Both the position numbers and the translations under genes were made by a program. This document shows positions 7,641-15,642 of a stretch of DNA of 64,000 nucleotides, in pieces (position 1 is the first letter of the stretch; every line of letters begins with the position of its first letter). The stretch comes from Methylobacteriaceae bacterium (GTDB taxonomy: Bacteria > Pseudomonadota > Alphaproteobacteria > Rhizobiales > Beijerinckiaceae), in NCBI GenBank assembly GCA_947444195.1, contig CANEZL010000013.1:42950-106949 (forward strand), read 5' to 3'. Below the pieces are notes generated by a model. The model ran no database searches. It saw nothing but the letters and a program-made list of their open reading frames with translations, and had not been told where the DNA came from.

Positions 7641-8882
7641 ATGCCGACCTGCGCGCGCCTGATCCTCAGCATCCTCTTCGCCGTCGCCGTGCTGGCCTCC
7701 GCGCTGGCCGTCGCGCAGGACGGCGAGCGGGCGGTGGCCATCGCCGCCGACCTCGCCGGCGGCACGGGCGGCACCAAGCTCACCCTCACCCTGTCGAAGC
7801 CCGTCGAGGCTCGCGCCTTCGTGATGGAGCGGCCCGACCGGGCCGTGATCGACCTGCCCGAGGTGAACTTCCAGCTCGGTCCCGAGGTCGGGCGCCGCCG
7901 CGAGGGCCTCGTCCAGTCCTTCCGCTACGGCCTGTTCGCGCCGGGCCGCTCCCGCATCGTCGTGGATCTCGCCGGCCCCGCGAGCGTCGGCACCATCGAG
8001 ACCGCGACGCGCGCCCGGGACGGCGCCGTCATCCTCACCGTCACCTTCCAGCGCGTCGAGCGCGAGGCCTTCCGCAAGGCCGCCGCGGCGAGCGATCCGG
8101 CACCCGCCCCCAAGGCGAACGTCCGCGAGGCCGCCGACCCGCGCCCGCTCGTGATGATCGATGCCGGCCACGGCGGCACCGATCCCGGCGCCATCGCGGT
8201 GGGCGGCGTGTTCGAGAAGGACATCGTCTTCGGCTTCGCCCAAGCCCTCGTCGCCCGCCTCGAAGGGAGCGGACGCTACCGCGTGCGCATGACCCGCGAC
8301 CGGGACGTGTTCGTGCCCCTGGCCGAGCGGGTGCGCCTCGCCCGCGAGGCGCGGGCCGATCTCTTCGTGTCGATCCATGCCGACTCGATCTCCTCGGCCC
8401 CGCAGGTGCGCGGCGCCACGATCTACACCGGCTCGGAGAAGGCGACCGACGCCGAATCGGCCAAGCTCGCCGAGCGCGAGAACCGCGCCGACGCCGCCGC
8501 GGGCGCCGATGCGAGCGAGGCCCCGGCCGAGATCGCCGACATCCTGCAGGAGCTGACCCTGCGCGAGACGCGCGGCTTCTCCTCCGGCTTCGCCCGCACC
8601 CTGATGGGCCAGCTCTCCCCGGTGATGGAGATGAGCTCCAAGCCGCACCGGGAGGCGGGCTTCCGGGTGCTGCGCTCCCCCGACGTGCCGAGCGTGCTGG
8701 TGGAACTCGGCTACCTGTCGAGCAAGCGCGACCTGGAGATGCTGCAATCGACCGAGTGGCGCGAGAGCGTCACCGGCTCCATGGCCAAGGCGATCGACCT
8801 GTTCTTCACGAACCGCGCGACCCTCGGCCGCCCCGCGGGTCCCACGCGCCGCGCCGCGGCAATCGCCCCAGTTTCACCATAG
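7641..8882 (+). CDS. amiC: N-acetylmuramoyl-L-alanine amidase (AmiC type)
   Basis: 413 residues: signal peptide (MPTCARLILSILFAVAVLAS), an AMIN domain over about residues 30-145, and a zinc-dependent Amidase_3 domain over about 170-395. The zinc and catalytic residues can be followed: IDAGHGGTDPGA, FEKDIV, SIHADSI and VLVELGYLS. The enzyme cleaves the amide bond between N-acetylmuramic acid and the stem peptide during cell separation; the AMIN domain usually targets it to septal peptidoglycan. The insertion between strands, rich in Glu and Ala near 275-300, corresponds to the autoinhibitory helix of AmiB/AmiC enzymes. PBP1A follows on the same strand after 249 bases, a cell-wall pairing common in Rhizobiales. 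Confidence 0.9.
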   Translation: MPTCARLILSILFAVAVLASALAVAQDGERAVAIAADLAGGTGGTKLTLTLSKPVEARAFVMERPDRAVIDLPEVNFQLGPEVGRRREGLVQSFRYGLFAPGRSRIVVDLAGPASVGTIETATRARDGAVILTVTFQRVEREAFRKAAAASDPAPAPKANVREAADPRPLVMIDAGHGGTDPGAIAVGGVFEKDIVFGFAQALVARLEGSGRYRVRMTRDRDVFVPLAERVRLAREARADLFVSIHADSISSAPQVRGATIYTGSEKATDAESAKLAERENRADAAAGADASEAPAEIADILQELTLRETRGFSSGFARTLMGQLSPVMEMSSKPHREAGFRVLRSPDVPSVLVELGYLSSKRDLEMLQSTEWRESVTGSMAKAIDLFFTNRATLGRPAGPTRRAAAIAPVSP

Positions 8883-9131
8883 ATCCGGTGTGGATACGGG
8901 GCCAGGAAGACGCCCTGTCGCCCCGCCCCCGGGCGGTGATCGGTCAGGGCCTCGGACGGTCGTTCCCGATGCGCGCGGATGCGCGCCGGCCGTCATCCCG
9001 AGCGTTCCTCGCGAAACTCCCACCACGCCCCTCCGGGCGCGGGGAGGACTCCCGGCCGGGGGTCTCGCGAGGGGCTCCGAGCCGAGACACAGGGCCGTGC
9101 GCGGCCGAGCCACCAGCGGGCGGAACACCGG

Positions 9132-11549
9132 ATGCGCTTGATCCTTCGCTTCTTCGGCTTCCTGTTCAGCGCCGCCGCGGTGCTGTTCGTGGTCGCCGCG
9201 GCCGTGGGCGCGTTCTTCTACTGGAAGTACAGCCAGGACCTGCCCGACCACGCCCAGCTCGCCAATTACGAGCCGCCGGTGATGACGCGCGTCCACGCGG
9301 CGGACGGCTCGCTGCTGGCCGAATACGCCCGCGAGCGCCGGCTCTACCTGCCGATCCAGGCGATGCCCAAGATCGTGGTCGCGGCCTTCCTCTCGGCGGA
9401 GGACAAGAACTTCTACAAGCACGGGGGCATCGACCCCGAGGGCATCGTGCGCGCCGTGCTCACCAACGCCAAGAGCGGCAAGAAGCAGGGCGCCTCGACC
9501 ATCACGCAGCAGGTGGCCAAGAACTTCCTCCTGAGCAACGAGCAGACCTACGACCGCAAGATCAAGGAGGCGCTGATCGCCCTGCGGATCGAGTCGGCCT
9601 TCTCGAAGGACAAGATCCTCGAGCTCTACCTGAACGAGATCTTCCTCGGCACCATCGTGCCCGGGCGCAACCTGCACGGCGTCGCCGCGGCCGCCCTCGA
9701 CTATTTCGGCAAGTCGGTCCACGAACTGACCATCAACGAGGCGGCCTACCTCGCCGCCCTGCCGAAGGGGCCGAACAACTACCACCCCTACCGCAAGACC
9801 CAGGCGGCCCTCGACCGGCGCAACGAGATCATCCGCCTGATGCGGGAGAACAACTACATCACCCGCGAGGAGGAGGAGGCGGCGCGCAAGCAGCCCCTCG
9901 GCGTCAACCCGCGCGTCGCCTTCCCGAACGCGGCCAACGCCAACTACTTCACCGAGGAGGTCCGCCGCGAGATCTCCGAGCGCTACGGCGAGAAGAAGCT
10001 CTACGAGGGCGGCCTCTCGGTCCGCGCGACGCTCGACCCGAAGATGCAGGCCTGGGCGCGCAAGGCGCTCATCGACGGCCTCGTGCGCTACGACCAGTCC
10101 CACGGCTGGCGCGGGCCCGTGGCGAAGGTCAGCCTGGTCGGCCGCGACTGGGGCATGGCGGCCTCCGAGGTTCCGGTCCTCGGCGACGTGGCCCCCTGGC
10201 GGCTCGCCGTGGTGCTGGGCACCGGCGCGGGCGGCGTGCAGATCGGTCTCCAGCCTCGGCGCGAGGCCTCGGGTCAGGTCTCCAAGGACCGCGACACCGG
10301 CGTGATCCCGCCCGAGGGCATGCGCTGGGCCGGCCGGGCCGGCCTCGCCGCGGGCGACATGGTCTACGTGGAGGCCATGGATGGCGGGCGCGGCACATAC
10401 CGCCTGCGCCAGAAGCCGGAGGTCTCCGGCGCCATCGTGGCCATGGACCCCTATACGGGCCGCGTCCACGCCATGGTCGGCGGCTTCTCCTACGACGAGT
10501 CGGAATTCAACCGGGCGACCCAGGCCATGCGCCAGCCCGGCTCCTCCTTCAAGCCGATCGTCTACGCGGCGGCGCTGGACAACGGCTACACCCCGTCCTC
10601 CATCGTGCAGGATTCGCCGATCACCATCGAGGCCGGTCCCGGCCAGGAGGCGTGGACGCCCTCGAACTACGACGGCAAGGCGGGCGGTCCGCACACCCTG
10701 CGCTACGGCATCGAGCACTCGAAGAACCTGATGACCGTGCGGCTCGCCAAGGATGTCGGCATGCCGCTCATCGCCGAGTACGCCCGCCGCTTCGGCGTCT
10801 ACGACGACATGCTGCCGGTGCTGCCGATGTCCCTGGGGGCGGGCGAGACCACCGTGATGCGCATGGTCACCGCCTATTCCATGCTCGCGAACGGGGGACG
10901 CCGGATCCGGCCCACGCTGATCGACCGCATCCAGGACCGGGTCGGCGAGACGATCTACCGGCACGACACCCGCAAATGCGTCGGCTGCGACGCCGAGAAG
11001 TGGTCGGGCCAGGACGAGCCGAAGCTGGTGGACGATTCCGAGCAGGTGCTCGACCCGCTCACCGCCTACCAGATCACCTCGATCATGGAGGGCGTGGTCC
11101 AGCGCGGCACCGCCACCATCCTGAAGCAGGTCGGCAAGCCGCTCGCCGGCAAGACCGGCACGACGAACGACGCCAAGGACGCGTGGTTCGTGGGCTTCTC
11201 GCCGGATCTCGCGGTGGGCATCTACGTGGGCTTCGACAAGCCGCGCTCGCTCGGCGACCGGGCGACCGGCGGCGGCCTCGCCGCGCCCATCGCCCTCGAC
11301 TTCCTGAAGCAGGCCCTCAAGGACAAGCCGCCGACGCCGTTCCGCGTGCCGCCGGGCATCAAGCTCATCCGCGTGAGCACGTCCTCGGGCATGCGCGCCG
11401 GTTCGGGCGAGGGCGCCGGCACCATCCTCGAGGCCTTCAAGCCCGGCACCGCGCCGCCCGACGCCTACGTCGCCCGGCCCGACGGCCCGGCCGGCTCCGC
11501 CGTGGCCCCCGACGCCGACCGGGCCGCCCAGGCCGGCGGCCTCTACTGA
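9132..11549 (+). CDS. mrcA: Penicillin-binding protein 1A, bifunctional transglycosylase/transpeptidase
   Basis: 805 residues. A single N-terminal anchor (LILRFFGFLFSAAAVLFVVA) precedes the GT51 glycosyltransferase domain, with EDKNFYKHGGIDPEGIVRA and GASTITQQVAKN. The penicillin-binding transpeptidase domain has the catalytic PGSSFKP (S-x-x-K) near residue 470 and KTGTTND near 675. About 120 residues between the domains hold the OB-like insert of class A PBP1A. The protein polymerises and crosslinks peptidoglycan at the inner membrane. The frame is open to 8979, but the added residues are Arg/Pro-rich and precede the anchor, so the ATG at 9132 is chosen. A convincing intrinsic terminator follows at 11578. 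Confidence 0.93.
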   Translation: MRLILRFFGFLFSAAAVLFVVAAAVGAFFYWKYSQDLPDHAQLANYEPPVMTRVHAADGSLLAEYARERRLYLPIQAMPKIVVAAFLSAEDKNFYKHGGIDPEGIVRAVLTNAKSGKKQGASTITQQVAKNFLLSNEQTYDRKIKEALIALRIESAFSKDKILELYLNEIFLGTIVPGRNLHGVAAAALDYFGKSVHELTINEAAYLAALPKGPNNYHPYRKTQAALDRRNEIIRLMRENNYITREEEEAARKQPLGVNPRVAFPNAANANYFTEEVRREISERYGEKKLYEGGLSVRATLDPKMQAWARKALIDGLVRYDQSHGWRGPVAKVSLVGRDWGMAASEVPVLGDVAPWRLAVVLGTGAGGVQIGLQPRREASGQVSKDRDTGVIPPEGMRWAGRAGLAAGDMVYVEAMDGGRGTYRLRQKPEVSGAIVAMDPYTGRVHAMVGGFSYDESEFNRATQAMRQPGSSFKPIVYAAALDNGYTPSSIVQDSPITIEAGPGQEAWTPSNYDGKAGGPHTLRYGIEHSKNLMTVRLAKDVGMPLIAEYARRFGVYDDMLPVLPMSLGAGETTVMRMVTAYSMLANGGRRIRPTLIDRIQDRVGETIYRHDTRKCVGCDAEKWSGQDEPKLVDDSEQVLDPLTAYQITSIMEGVVQRGTATILKQVGKPLAGKTGTTNDAKDAWFVGFSPDLAVGIYVGFDKPRSLGDRATGGGLAAPIALDFLKQALKDKPPTPFRVPPGIKLIRVSTSSGMRAGSGEGAGTILEAFKPGTAPPDAYVARPDGPAGSAVAPDADRAAQAGGLY

Positions 11550-11577
11550 ACCGACCCGAAGACCGGACCACGGCTGG

Positions 11578-11617
11578 AGGCCCCTCCCGCATCGCGCGGC
11601 GAGGGGCCTTTCCTTTT
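11578..11617 (+). terminator. Rho-independent terminator of mrcA
   Basis: AGGCCCCTC and GAGGGGCCT form a perfect 9-bp stem around a 14-base loop, followed by TTCCTTTT. It begins 29 bases after the mrcA stop. Confidence 0.85.
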
Positions 11618-11657
11618 CGGGCGTCGGTCCCGAAGGCCGGCCCGTACTCCGCGCAAG

Positions 11658-11682
11658 AAAAAAGCCGCTCCGAGGAGCGGCT
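11658..11682 (-). terminator. Rho-independent terminator on the minus strand
   Basis: Read on the minus strand, AAGCCGCTCC-TC-GGAGCGGCTT is a perfect 10-bp stem with a two-base loop followed by TTTTTTC. It ends whatever is transcribed leftward through 11683-11802: either read-through from purQ, whose stop lies 121 bases away, or a separate short transcript in that interval. Confidence 0.85.
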
Positions 11683-11705
11683 TGAAAGGAGTCATCAGGG
11701 AGGCA

Positions 11706-11747
11706 TCAAACAGAGTGGACGGAAGAACCACTCGACATCCAGACCAT
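11706..11747 (-). other. Possible 13-codon ORF in a short leftward transcription unit
   Basis: On the minus strand ATG at 11747 is preceded by AAGGGAG at a good distance and encodes MVWMSSGSSVHSV before TGA. The strong terminator begins about 24 bases after the stop. The interval 11683-11800 has lower GC than the genes around it. It could be a leader peptide, a small RNA or chance; no family is recognised. Confidence 0.25.
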
Positions 11748-11802
11748 CTGGAATGCTCCCTTGGTAAACGGGAAACGTTAACGCCCGGTTAAAGCACCGG
11801 CC

Positions 11803-12483
11803 TCACGCCGCGAGGCTCCGGAACAGGCCGTGCCCGTCCGTGCCGCCGATCAGTCCTTCGACGAAGTTCTCCGGATGCGGCATCATTCCCAGCACGTTGC
11901 GCTGCTCGGAGTAGATGCCGGCGATGGCGTTTATCGAGCCGTTGCGGTTCGCGTCCACGGTCAGCGCGCCGGTGGCGTCGCAGTAGCGGAAGGCGACGCG
12001 GCCCTCGCCCTCGATGCGCGCGAGCGTCTCCGGATCGGCGAAGTAGTTGCCCTCTCCGTGGGCCACGCAGACGTCGATGACCTGGCCGGCGGCGTAGGCG
12101 CTGGTGAAGCGCGTGTCGTTGCGCTCCACCCGCAGGGTCTGCCGGTGGCAGATGAAGCGGCGGTTCACGTTGCGCATCAGCACGCCCGGCAGCAGGCCCG
12201 ATTCGCACAGGATCTGGAAGCCGTTGCAGATGCCGAGGACGAGGCCGCCGCGGGCGGCGTGCGCCCGCACCGCGTCCATGGCGGGCGCCCGCCCGGCGAT
12301 GGCGCCGCAGCGCAGGTAGTCGCCGTAGGAGAAGCCGCCGGGCAGGACGGCGAGATCGGTGCCGGACGGCAGTTCCGTATCCGCGTGCCAGACCTTCACG
12401 ACCTCGGCACCGGCGAGGCGCAGGGCCCGCGCCACGTCCGAGTCCCGGTTGGAGCCCGGAAAGACGACGATCGCCGCGCGCAT
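11803..12483 (-). CDS. purQ: Phosphoribosylformylglycinamidine synthase, glutaminase subunit
   Basis: 226 residues, normal length for stand-alone PurQ. It is a class I glutamine amidotransferase: the nucleophile cysteine is in LVLGICNGFQIL (about Cys86) and the His/Glu pair in MMPHPENF (about His205/Glu207). The N-terminal VVFPGSNRDSD is a PurQ hallmark. PurQ releases ammonia from glutamine for PurL, which converts FGAR to FGAM in purine synthesis, with PurS linking the two. The start codon overlaps the purS stop, so the two are translationally coupled. purL is not adjacent on the left; a different transcription unit lies there. Confidence 0.95.
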   Translation of the reverse strand: MRAAIVVFPGSNRDSDVARALRLAGAEVVKVWHADTELPSGTDLAVLPGGFSYGDYLRCGAIAGRAPAMDAVRAHAARGGLVLGICNGFQILCESGLLPGVLMRNVNRRFICHRQTLRVERNDTRFTSAYAAGQVIDVCVAHGEGNYFADPETLARIEGEGRVAFRYCDATGALTVDANRNGSINAIAGIYSEQRNVLGMMPHPENFVEGLIGGTDGHGLFRSLAA

Positions 12484-12722
12484 CAGGCGATCTCGATCGT
12501 GTAGTTTTCCACCACGGTGTTCGCCAGCAGCTTGTCGCAGGCGGACTTCAGGGTGGCCTCGGCGGCGGCGCGATCCGCGGCCTCCACGTCGAGGTCGAAG
12601 ACCTTGCCCTGGCGCACACCGCCCACGCTGTCGATGCCGAAGGACTTCAGAGCGGCCTCGATCGCCTTACCCTGAGGATCCAGGACACCCGTCTTCAGGG
12701 TGACGATGATGCGGGCTTTCAT
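12483..12722 (-). CDS. purS: Phosphoribosylformylglycinamidine synthase, PurS subunit
   Basis: 79 residues, the expected size. Family features are VTLKTGVLDPQGKAIEAALKSFG at the start (quoted only in part here: TLKTGVLDPQGKAIEAAL), VGGVRQGKVFDLDV in the middle and ANTVVENYTIE at the end. PurS is a small dimeric protein needed for assembly of the PurLQS complex. Its stop overlaps the purQ start. In many alphaproteobacteria purC sits directly upstream; here purC is at 23.3-24.1 kb on the same strand, about 10.5 kb away. Confidence 0.95.
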   Translation of the reverse strand: MKARIIVTLKTGVLDPQGKAIEAALKSFGIDSVGGVRQGKVFDLDVEAADRAAAEATLKSACDKLLANTVVENYTIEIA

Positions 12723-12866
12723 GATCGGGATGCTCTCGTGTGGCGGAGCCTGCGCCGGGACTCCGGTTCAGCCGTCCAGCGACGACGCTACTCTAACGGA
12801 AAGTGCGGAAGCCTGTCGATCAAGCCTCCGGGGGCCGTCAAGGGGAATGGGTCGGCCTCGGGCTCG

Positions 12867-13015
12867 GCGCATCGTCCTGGAAGCCGATGGCCGCCTCTCG
12901 GGACGATGCGCTAGGGCATGCTGCTTTTTCACGGAAACAGTAGCATGCTCTATCTCTTTGTAGTCGCACGATGATTTCGGAAAACCGGATTCCACTTTTC
13001 CGCATCGTGCTCTAG
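12867..13015 (-). repeat. Well preserved dispersed repeat fused to a second hairpin motif
   Basis: 12911-13015, read on the minus strand, matches 32801-32903 over its whole length with few changes: GAGCACGATGCGGAAAAGTG, ATCCGGTTTTCCG, TCATCGTGCGAC, AGAGATAGAGCATGCT, AAGCAGCATGCCCTAG. It folds into two stems. Immediately left, 12867-12911 is another perfect hairpin with arms GCGCATCGTCC and GGACGATGCGC; this holds the GCATCGTCCCGAnAGG motif also found at 17029, 26977 and 35761. The right end CTAG supplies the TAG stop codon of the gene at 13012-13248. Confidence 0.85.
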
Positions 13016-13248
13016 CGCACGGCGCGGGATCCGCCGCGAATCGGCTCGATGCTCGTGGCCTTGCGCCAGAGCTGAAGCATCACCCAGGCCGCGACGAGGC
13101 TGAACAGCACCATCAGGACGTGCCCGACATGGTCGCCGAGGTCGAACAGGCCGGCGATCGCCCAGCCGGCGGCGATGGCCACGGCGAAGACCTCGGTGCC
13201 GACCAGCACCATCATGCTGACGATCGTGATCAGGTTGCGCGTGTTCAC
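13012..13248 (-). CDS. Small two-helix membrane protein, uncharacterised
   Basis: 78 residues. Two hydrophobic helices are visible: ITIVSMMVLVGTEVFAVAIAAGWAIAG, about residues 7-33 (shown in part: VSMMVLVGTEVFAVAIAAG), and VGHVLMVLFSLVAAWVMLQLW, about 41-61. A basic tail ends KATSIEPIRGGSRAVR. The start has ATG at 13248 right after a plausible ribosome site (GGGAACG is weak). No domain is recognised. The stop codon TAG is made from the first bases of the dispersed repeat to its left, so the native C-terminus may have been longer or different before the repeat arrived. It lies downstream of actR on the same strand, 140 bases away. Confidence 0.6.
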   Translation of the reverse strand: MNTRNLITIVSMMVLVGTEVFAVAIAAGWAIAGLFDLGDHVGHVLMVLFSLVAAWVMLQLWRKATSIEPIRGGSRAVR

Positions 13249-13388
13249 GGTCCCGTTCCCTCAAGCGTCCTGCGAACCGGGACGGATGCCGGTCTGGGCT
13301 GGAAATGGTCGCTCGGGGCCGCGGGCCCCGGCGCGACCGGGCAGTAGCGTGATTGCCCTGCCGGGCGCAACCGGGGAGGTGCGGGGCC

Positions 13389-13985
13389 TCAGCGCGGGGC
13401 GCGCTTGGCCAGGATCCGCTGCAGCGTGCGGCGGTGCATGTTGAGGCGGCGCGCCGTCTCGCTGACGTTGCGCCCGCAGAGCTCGTACACCCGCTGGATG
13501 TGTTCCCAGCGCACCCGGTCGGCGGACATCGGGTTCTCGGGCGGGTCCGCGCGCTCGCCCGGCTGGGCCATCAGCGTGCCGTGGATCTCGTCGGCGTCCG
13601 CGGGCTTGGCGAGGTAGTCGAAGGCACCGAGCTTCACCGCGTTCACCGCGGTGGCGATGTTGCCGTAGCCGGTGAGGATGACGCCGCGGGCCTCCGGGCG
13701 CTGCTCCTTCAGGCGGGCGATCACGTCGAGGCCGTTGCCGTCGCCGAGCCGCATGTCGATGACCGCGAAGGCGGGGGCGCGGACCTCGACGGCCGAGAGG
13801 CCCTCGGCCACGCTCTCGGCCACCTGCACCTGATAGCCCCGGCTCTCCATGGCCCGGGCCAGGCGGGTGGAGAACGGCTTGTCGTCGTCTACGATCAGGA
13901 GGCTGCGGTCGGCGAGCGCGGCGAGGGGATCGGCGCCGCTCACGGCGGCATCGCCCGGCGCGGGGGTTCCGGTCTGCGTCAGCAT
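13389..13985 (-). CDS. actR: Redox response regulator ActR/RegA (PrrA)
   Basis: 198 residues. The receiver domain has LLIVDDDKPFSTRLARAMESRG, with the acidic pair near residues 33-35 and the phosphoacceptor in VIDMRLGDGNGL (about Asp77). ILTGYGNIATAVNAVKLGAFDYLAKPAD follows (in short: TGYGNIATAVNAVKLGA). A Pro-rich linker leads to a Fis-type HTH ending ETARRLNMHRRTLQRILAKR, nearly invariant in RegA/ActR/PrrA. The protein is a global activator and repressor answering to redox state, governing respiration, carbon and nitrogen metabolism in alphaproteobacteria. The cognate kinase actS is 38 bases upstream on the same strand. Confidence 0.93.
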   Translation of the reverse strand: MLTQTGTPAPGDAAVSGADPLAALADRSLLIVDDDKPFSTRLARAMESRGYQVQVAESVAEGLSAVEVRAPAFAVIDMRLGDGNGLDVIARLKEQRPEARGVILTGYGNIATAVNAVKLGAFDYLAKPADADEIHGTLMAQPGERADPPENPMSADRVRWEHIQRVYELCGRNVSETARRLNMHRRTLQRILAKRAPR

Positions 13986-14023
13986 GGGACGCGTCCTTTC
14001 GAATTCGCTGTTCTGATAGCGCC

Positions 14024-15412
14024 TTATATAGGTGCGGCATCACGTGTTGGCAGGGGTTGCGATCCCTGCGACGCTTGTAAATTGTGCACGAGGGTGTCGC
14101 GCTCGAAGACGTGGCGGGCCCAGGAGATGCGGACCACGGCCCCCCGCGCCCCCGGCCTGGAGGCGTTGGAGAGGATGATCTGCGCCCCCGAGCGCTCGAT
14201 CAGGGTCTTGGCGATGAAGAGGCCGAGCCCGAGGCCGCCGCCCACCCCGCCCTCGCCGGAGCGGTTCCGGCCGCGGGGGCGCGTGGTGACGTAGGGCTCG
14301 CCCGCCCGCAGCAGCACCTCGGAGGGGAAACCCGGGCCGTCGTCGCAGATCTCCAGGGAGACCCGCTCGGGCGTCCAGCGGGCGTCCAGGGCGACGCGCT
14401 CCTCGGCGAAGTCGAGGGCGTTGTCGAGGATGTTGCCGAGGCCGTAAAGGACGCCGGGATTGCGCCGCCAGAGCGGCTCCGGCCCCTCGCCCGCCCGGGT
14501 GATGTCGAGGACGACGCCGAGGGCCCGGTGCGGGGCGGCGAGTTCCTCGACGAGCTGGCCGAGGCTCACCGTCTCGAGGAAGTGGCCGTCGCTCCCGCCC
14601 AGCGAGGTGAGCTTGCCGAGGATGCCCCGGCAGCGGTCGACCTGCTCGTGCAGGAGGTCGAGATCGTCCCGCACCGCGGGCGTCGCGCTGGGGCCGAGCT
14701 GGCGGATCAGCTCCTTGGTGACGACCATGATGGTGCCGAGCGGCGTGCCGAGCTCGTGCGCCGCCGCCGCCGCCAGCCCGTCGAGCTGGGACAGGTGCTG
14801 CTCGCGGGCGAGGACCAGTTCCGTGGCCGCCAGGGCCTGCGCGAGCTGCCGGGTCTCCTCCGAGACGCGCCACGCGTAGACGCCGGTGAAGGCGGTGCCG
14901 AGCAGGATCGCGGTCCAGACCCCGGAGACGTAGAGGAAGGGCAGCTCGATCAGCCCGTCGGAGAACCAGGGCAGCGGCTTGTGCACCAGGGCGAGCAGCG
15001 TCGCGAGGCCGACGGCGAGGAGCCCGAGCGCGAGGGTCCGCTCCGGCGGCAGGGCGGTGGCCGAGATCAGCACCGGCGCGAGGAAGAGCAGCGAGAACGG
15101 GTTCTGCAGGCCGCCGGTGAGGAAGAGCAGCACCGCGAGCTGCACGATGTCGAAGGCGAGGAGCAGCGCCGCCGAATCGTCGTTCAGCCGGTAGCTCGCG
15201 GGGAAGCGGATGCGCAGGGCGAGGTTGAGCCAGGACGAGGCGGCGATCGCCAGGAAGCACCAGCCGAAGGGCAGGGTCAGGCCGAGGCCGAACTGCGCGC
15301 CCGCCACCGCCGCGCTCTGCCCCGCCACCGCGAGCCAGCGCAGGCGCACGAAGGTGTCGAGGCGCAGGTGGCGCGCGTCGCGCAGCAGGCGGGAGGGATC
15401 GCTGTCGGGCAT
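14024..15412 (-). CDS. actS: Redox sensor histidine kinase ActS/RegB (PrrB)
   Basis: 462 residues: six membrane helices over about 25-185, then a histidine kinase core. The quinone-sensing motif GGLQNPF is at about 100-106. The phosphorylation site is in AAAAHELGTPLGTI (about His219). A single cysteine follows 42 residues later in QVDRCRGIL (about Cys261), at the place of the redox-active cysteine known in RegB. ATP-binding motifs are NILDNALDFA, DDGPGFP and GGGLGLGLFIAKTLI. The frame is open further upstream, but the ATG at 15412 gives the usual N-terminus and leaves a 230-base divergent region shared with phaZ. The pair would couple quinone redox state to transcription. Confidence 0.92.
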   Translation of the reverse strand: MPDSDPSRLLRDARHLRLDTFVRLRWLAVAGQSAAVAGAQFGLGLTLPFGWCFLAIAASSWLNLALRIRFPASYRLNDDSAALLLAFDIVQLAVLLFLTGGLQNPFSLLFLAPVLISATALPPERTLALGLLAVGLATLLALVHKPLPWFSDGLIELPFLYVSGVWTAILLGTAFTGVYAWRVSEETRQLAQALAATELVLAREQHLSQLDGLAAAAAHELGTPLGTIMVVTKELIRQLGPSATPAVRDDLDLLHEQVDRCRGILGKLTSLGGSDGHFLETVSLGQLVEELAAPHRALGVVLDITRAGEGPEPLWRRNPGVLYGLGNILDNALDFAEERVALDARWTPERVSLEICDDGPGFPSEVLLRAGEPYVTTRPRGRNRSGEGGVGGGLGLGLFIAKTLIERSGAQIILSNASRPGARGAVVRISWARHVFERDTLVHNLQASQGSQPLPTRDAAPI

Positions 15413-15566
15413 CGGTGCCTTGGGTCGGGCCTTGGTCGGCGCTGTGGGGTCTCGGCGGCGCTCCGCCGCCCCCGATGATGGAACGGGGCCGGAGCCCCCG
15501 CGGTTTCGGAGACTCCTGCCCGGAATCCCGACGTTGTGGGCGCCGGTGCGGGGAAGCGGCAACCCT

Positions 15567-15579
15567 CGCGCAATGCGCG
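15567..15579. promoter_or_regulatory. 13-bp palindrome between actS and phaZ, candidate PHA-regulator site
   Basis: CGCGCA-A-TGCGCG is a perfect dyad with the same six-one-six geometry and the same GCAATGC core as GTTGCAATGCAAC in the phasin promoter. It lies 64 bases before the phaZ start. The shared form suggests one regulator for granule coating and granule breakdown. In high-GC DNA a CGCG-rich dyad can arise by chance. Confidence 0.35.
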
Positions 15580-15642
15580 CGGGCCAATCTTTCGAACGAA
15601 GCCATGTCCGCATCGGCGACGGGCAGGCGACGGGGGAACGAC

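Noticed and set aside
7418..11767. 1449-codon open frame over amiC and mrcA
   Set aside because: Arg/Pro-rich throughout and overlapping two well recognised genes in another frame.
13280..13345. GGGGCCGCGGGCCCC dyad as a terminator
   Set aside because: It is a short, purely GC palindrome without a U-tract; such dyads are frequent by chance at this base composition.
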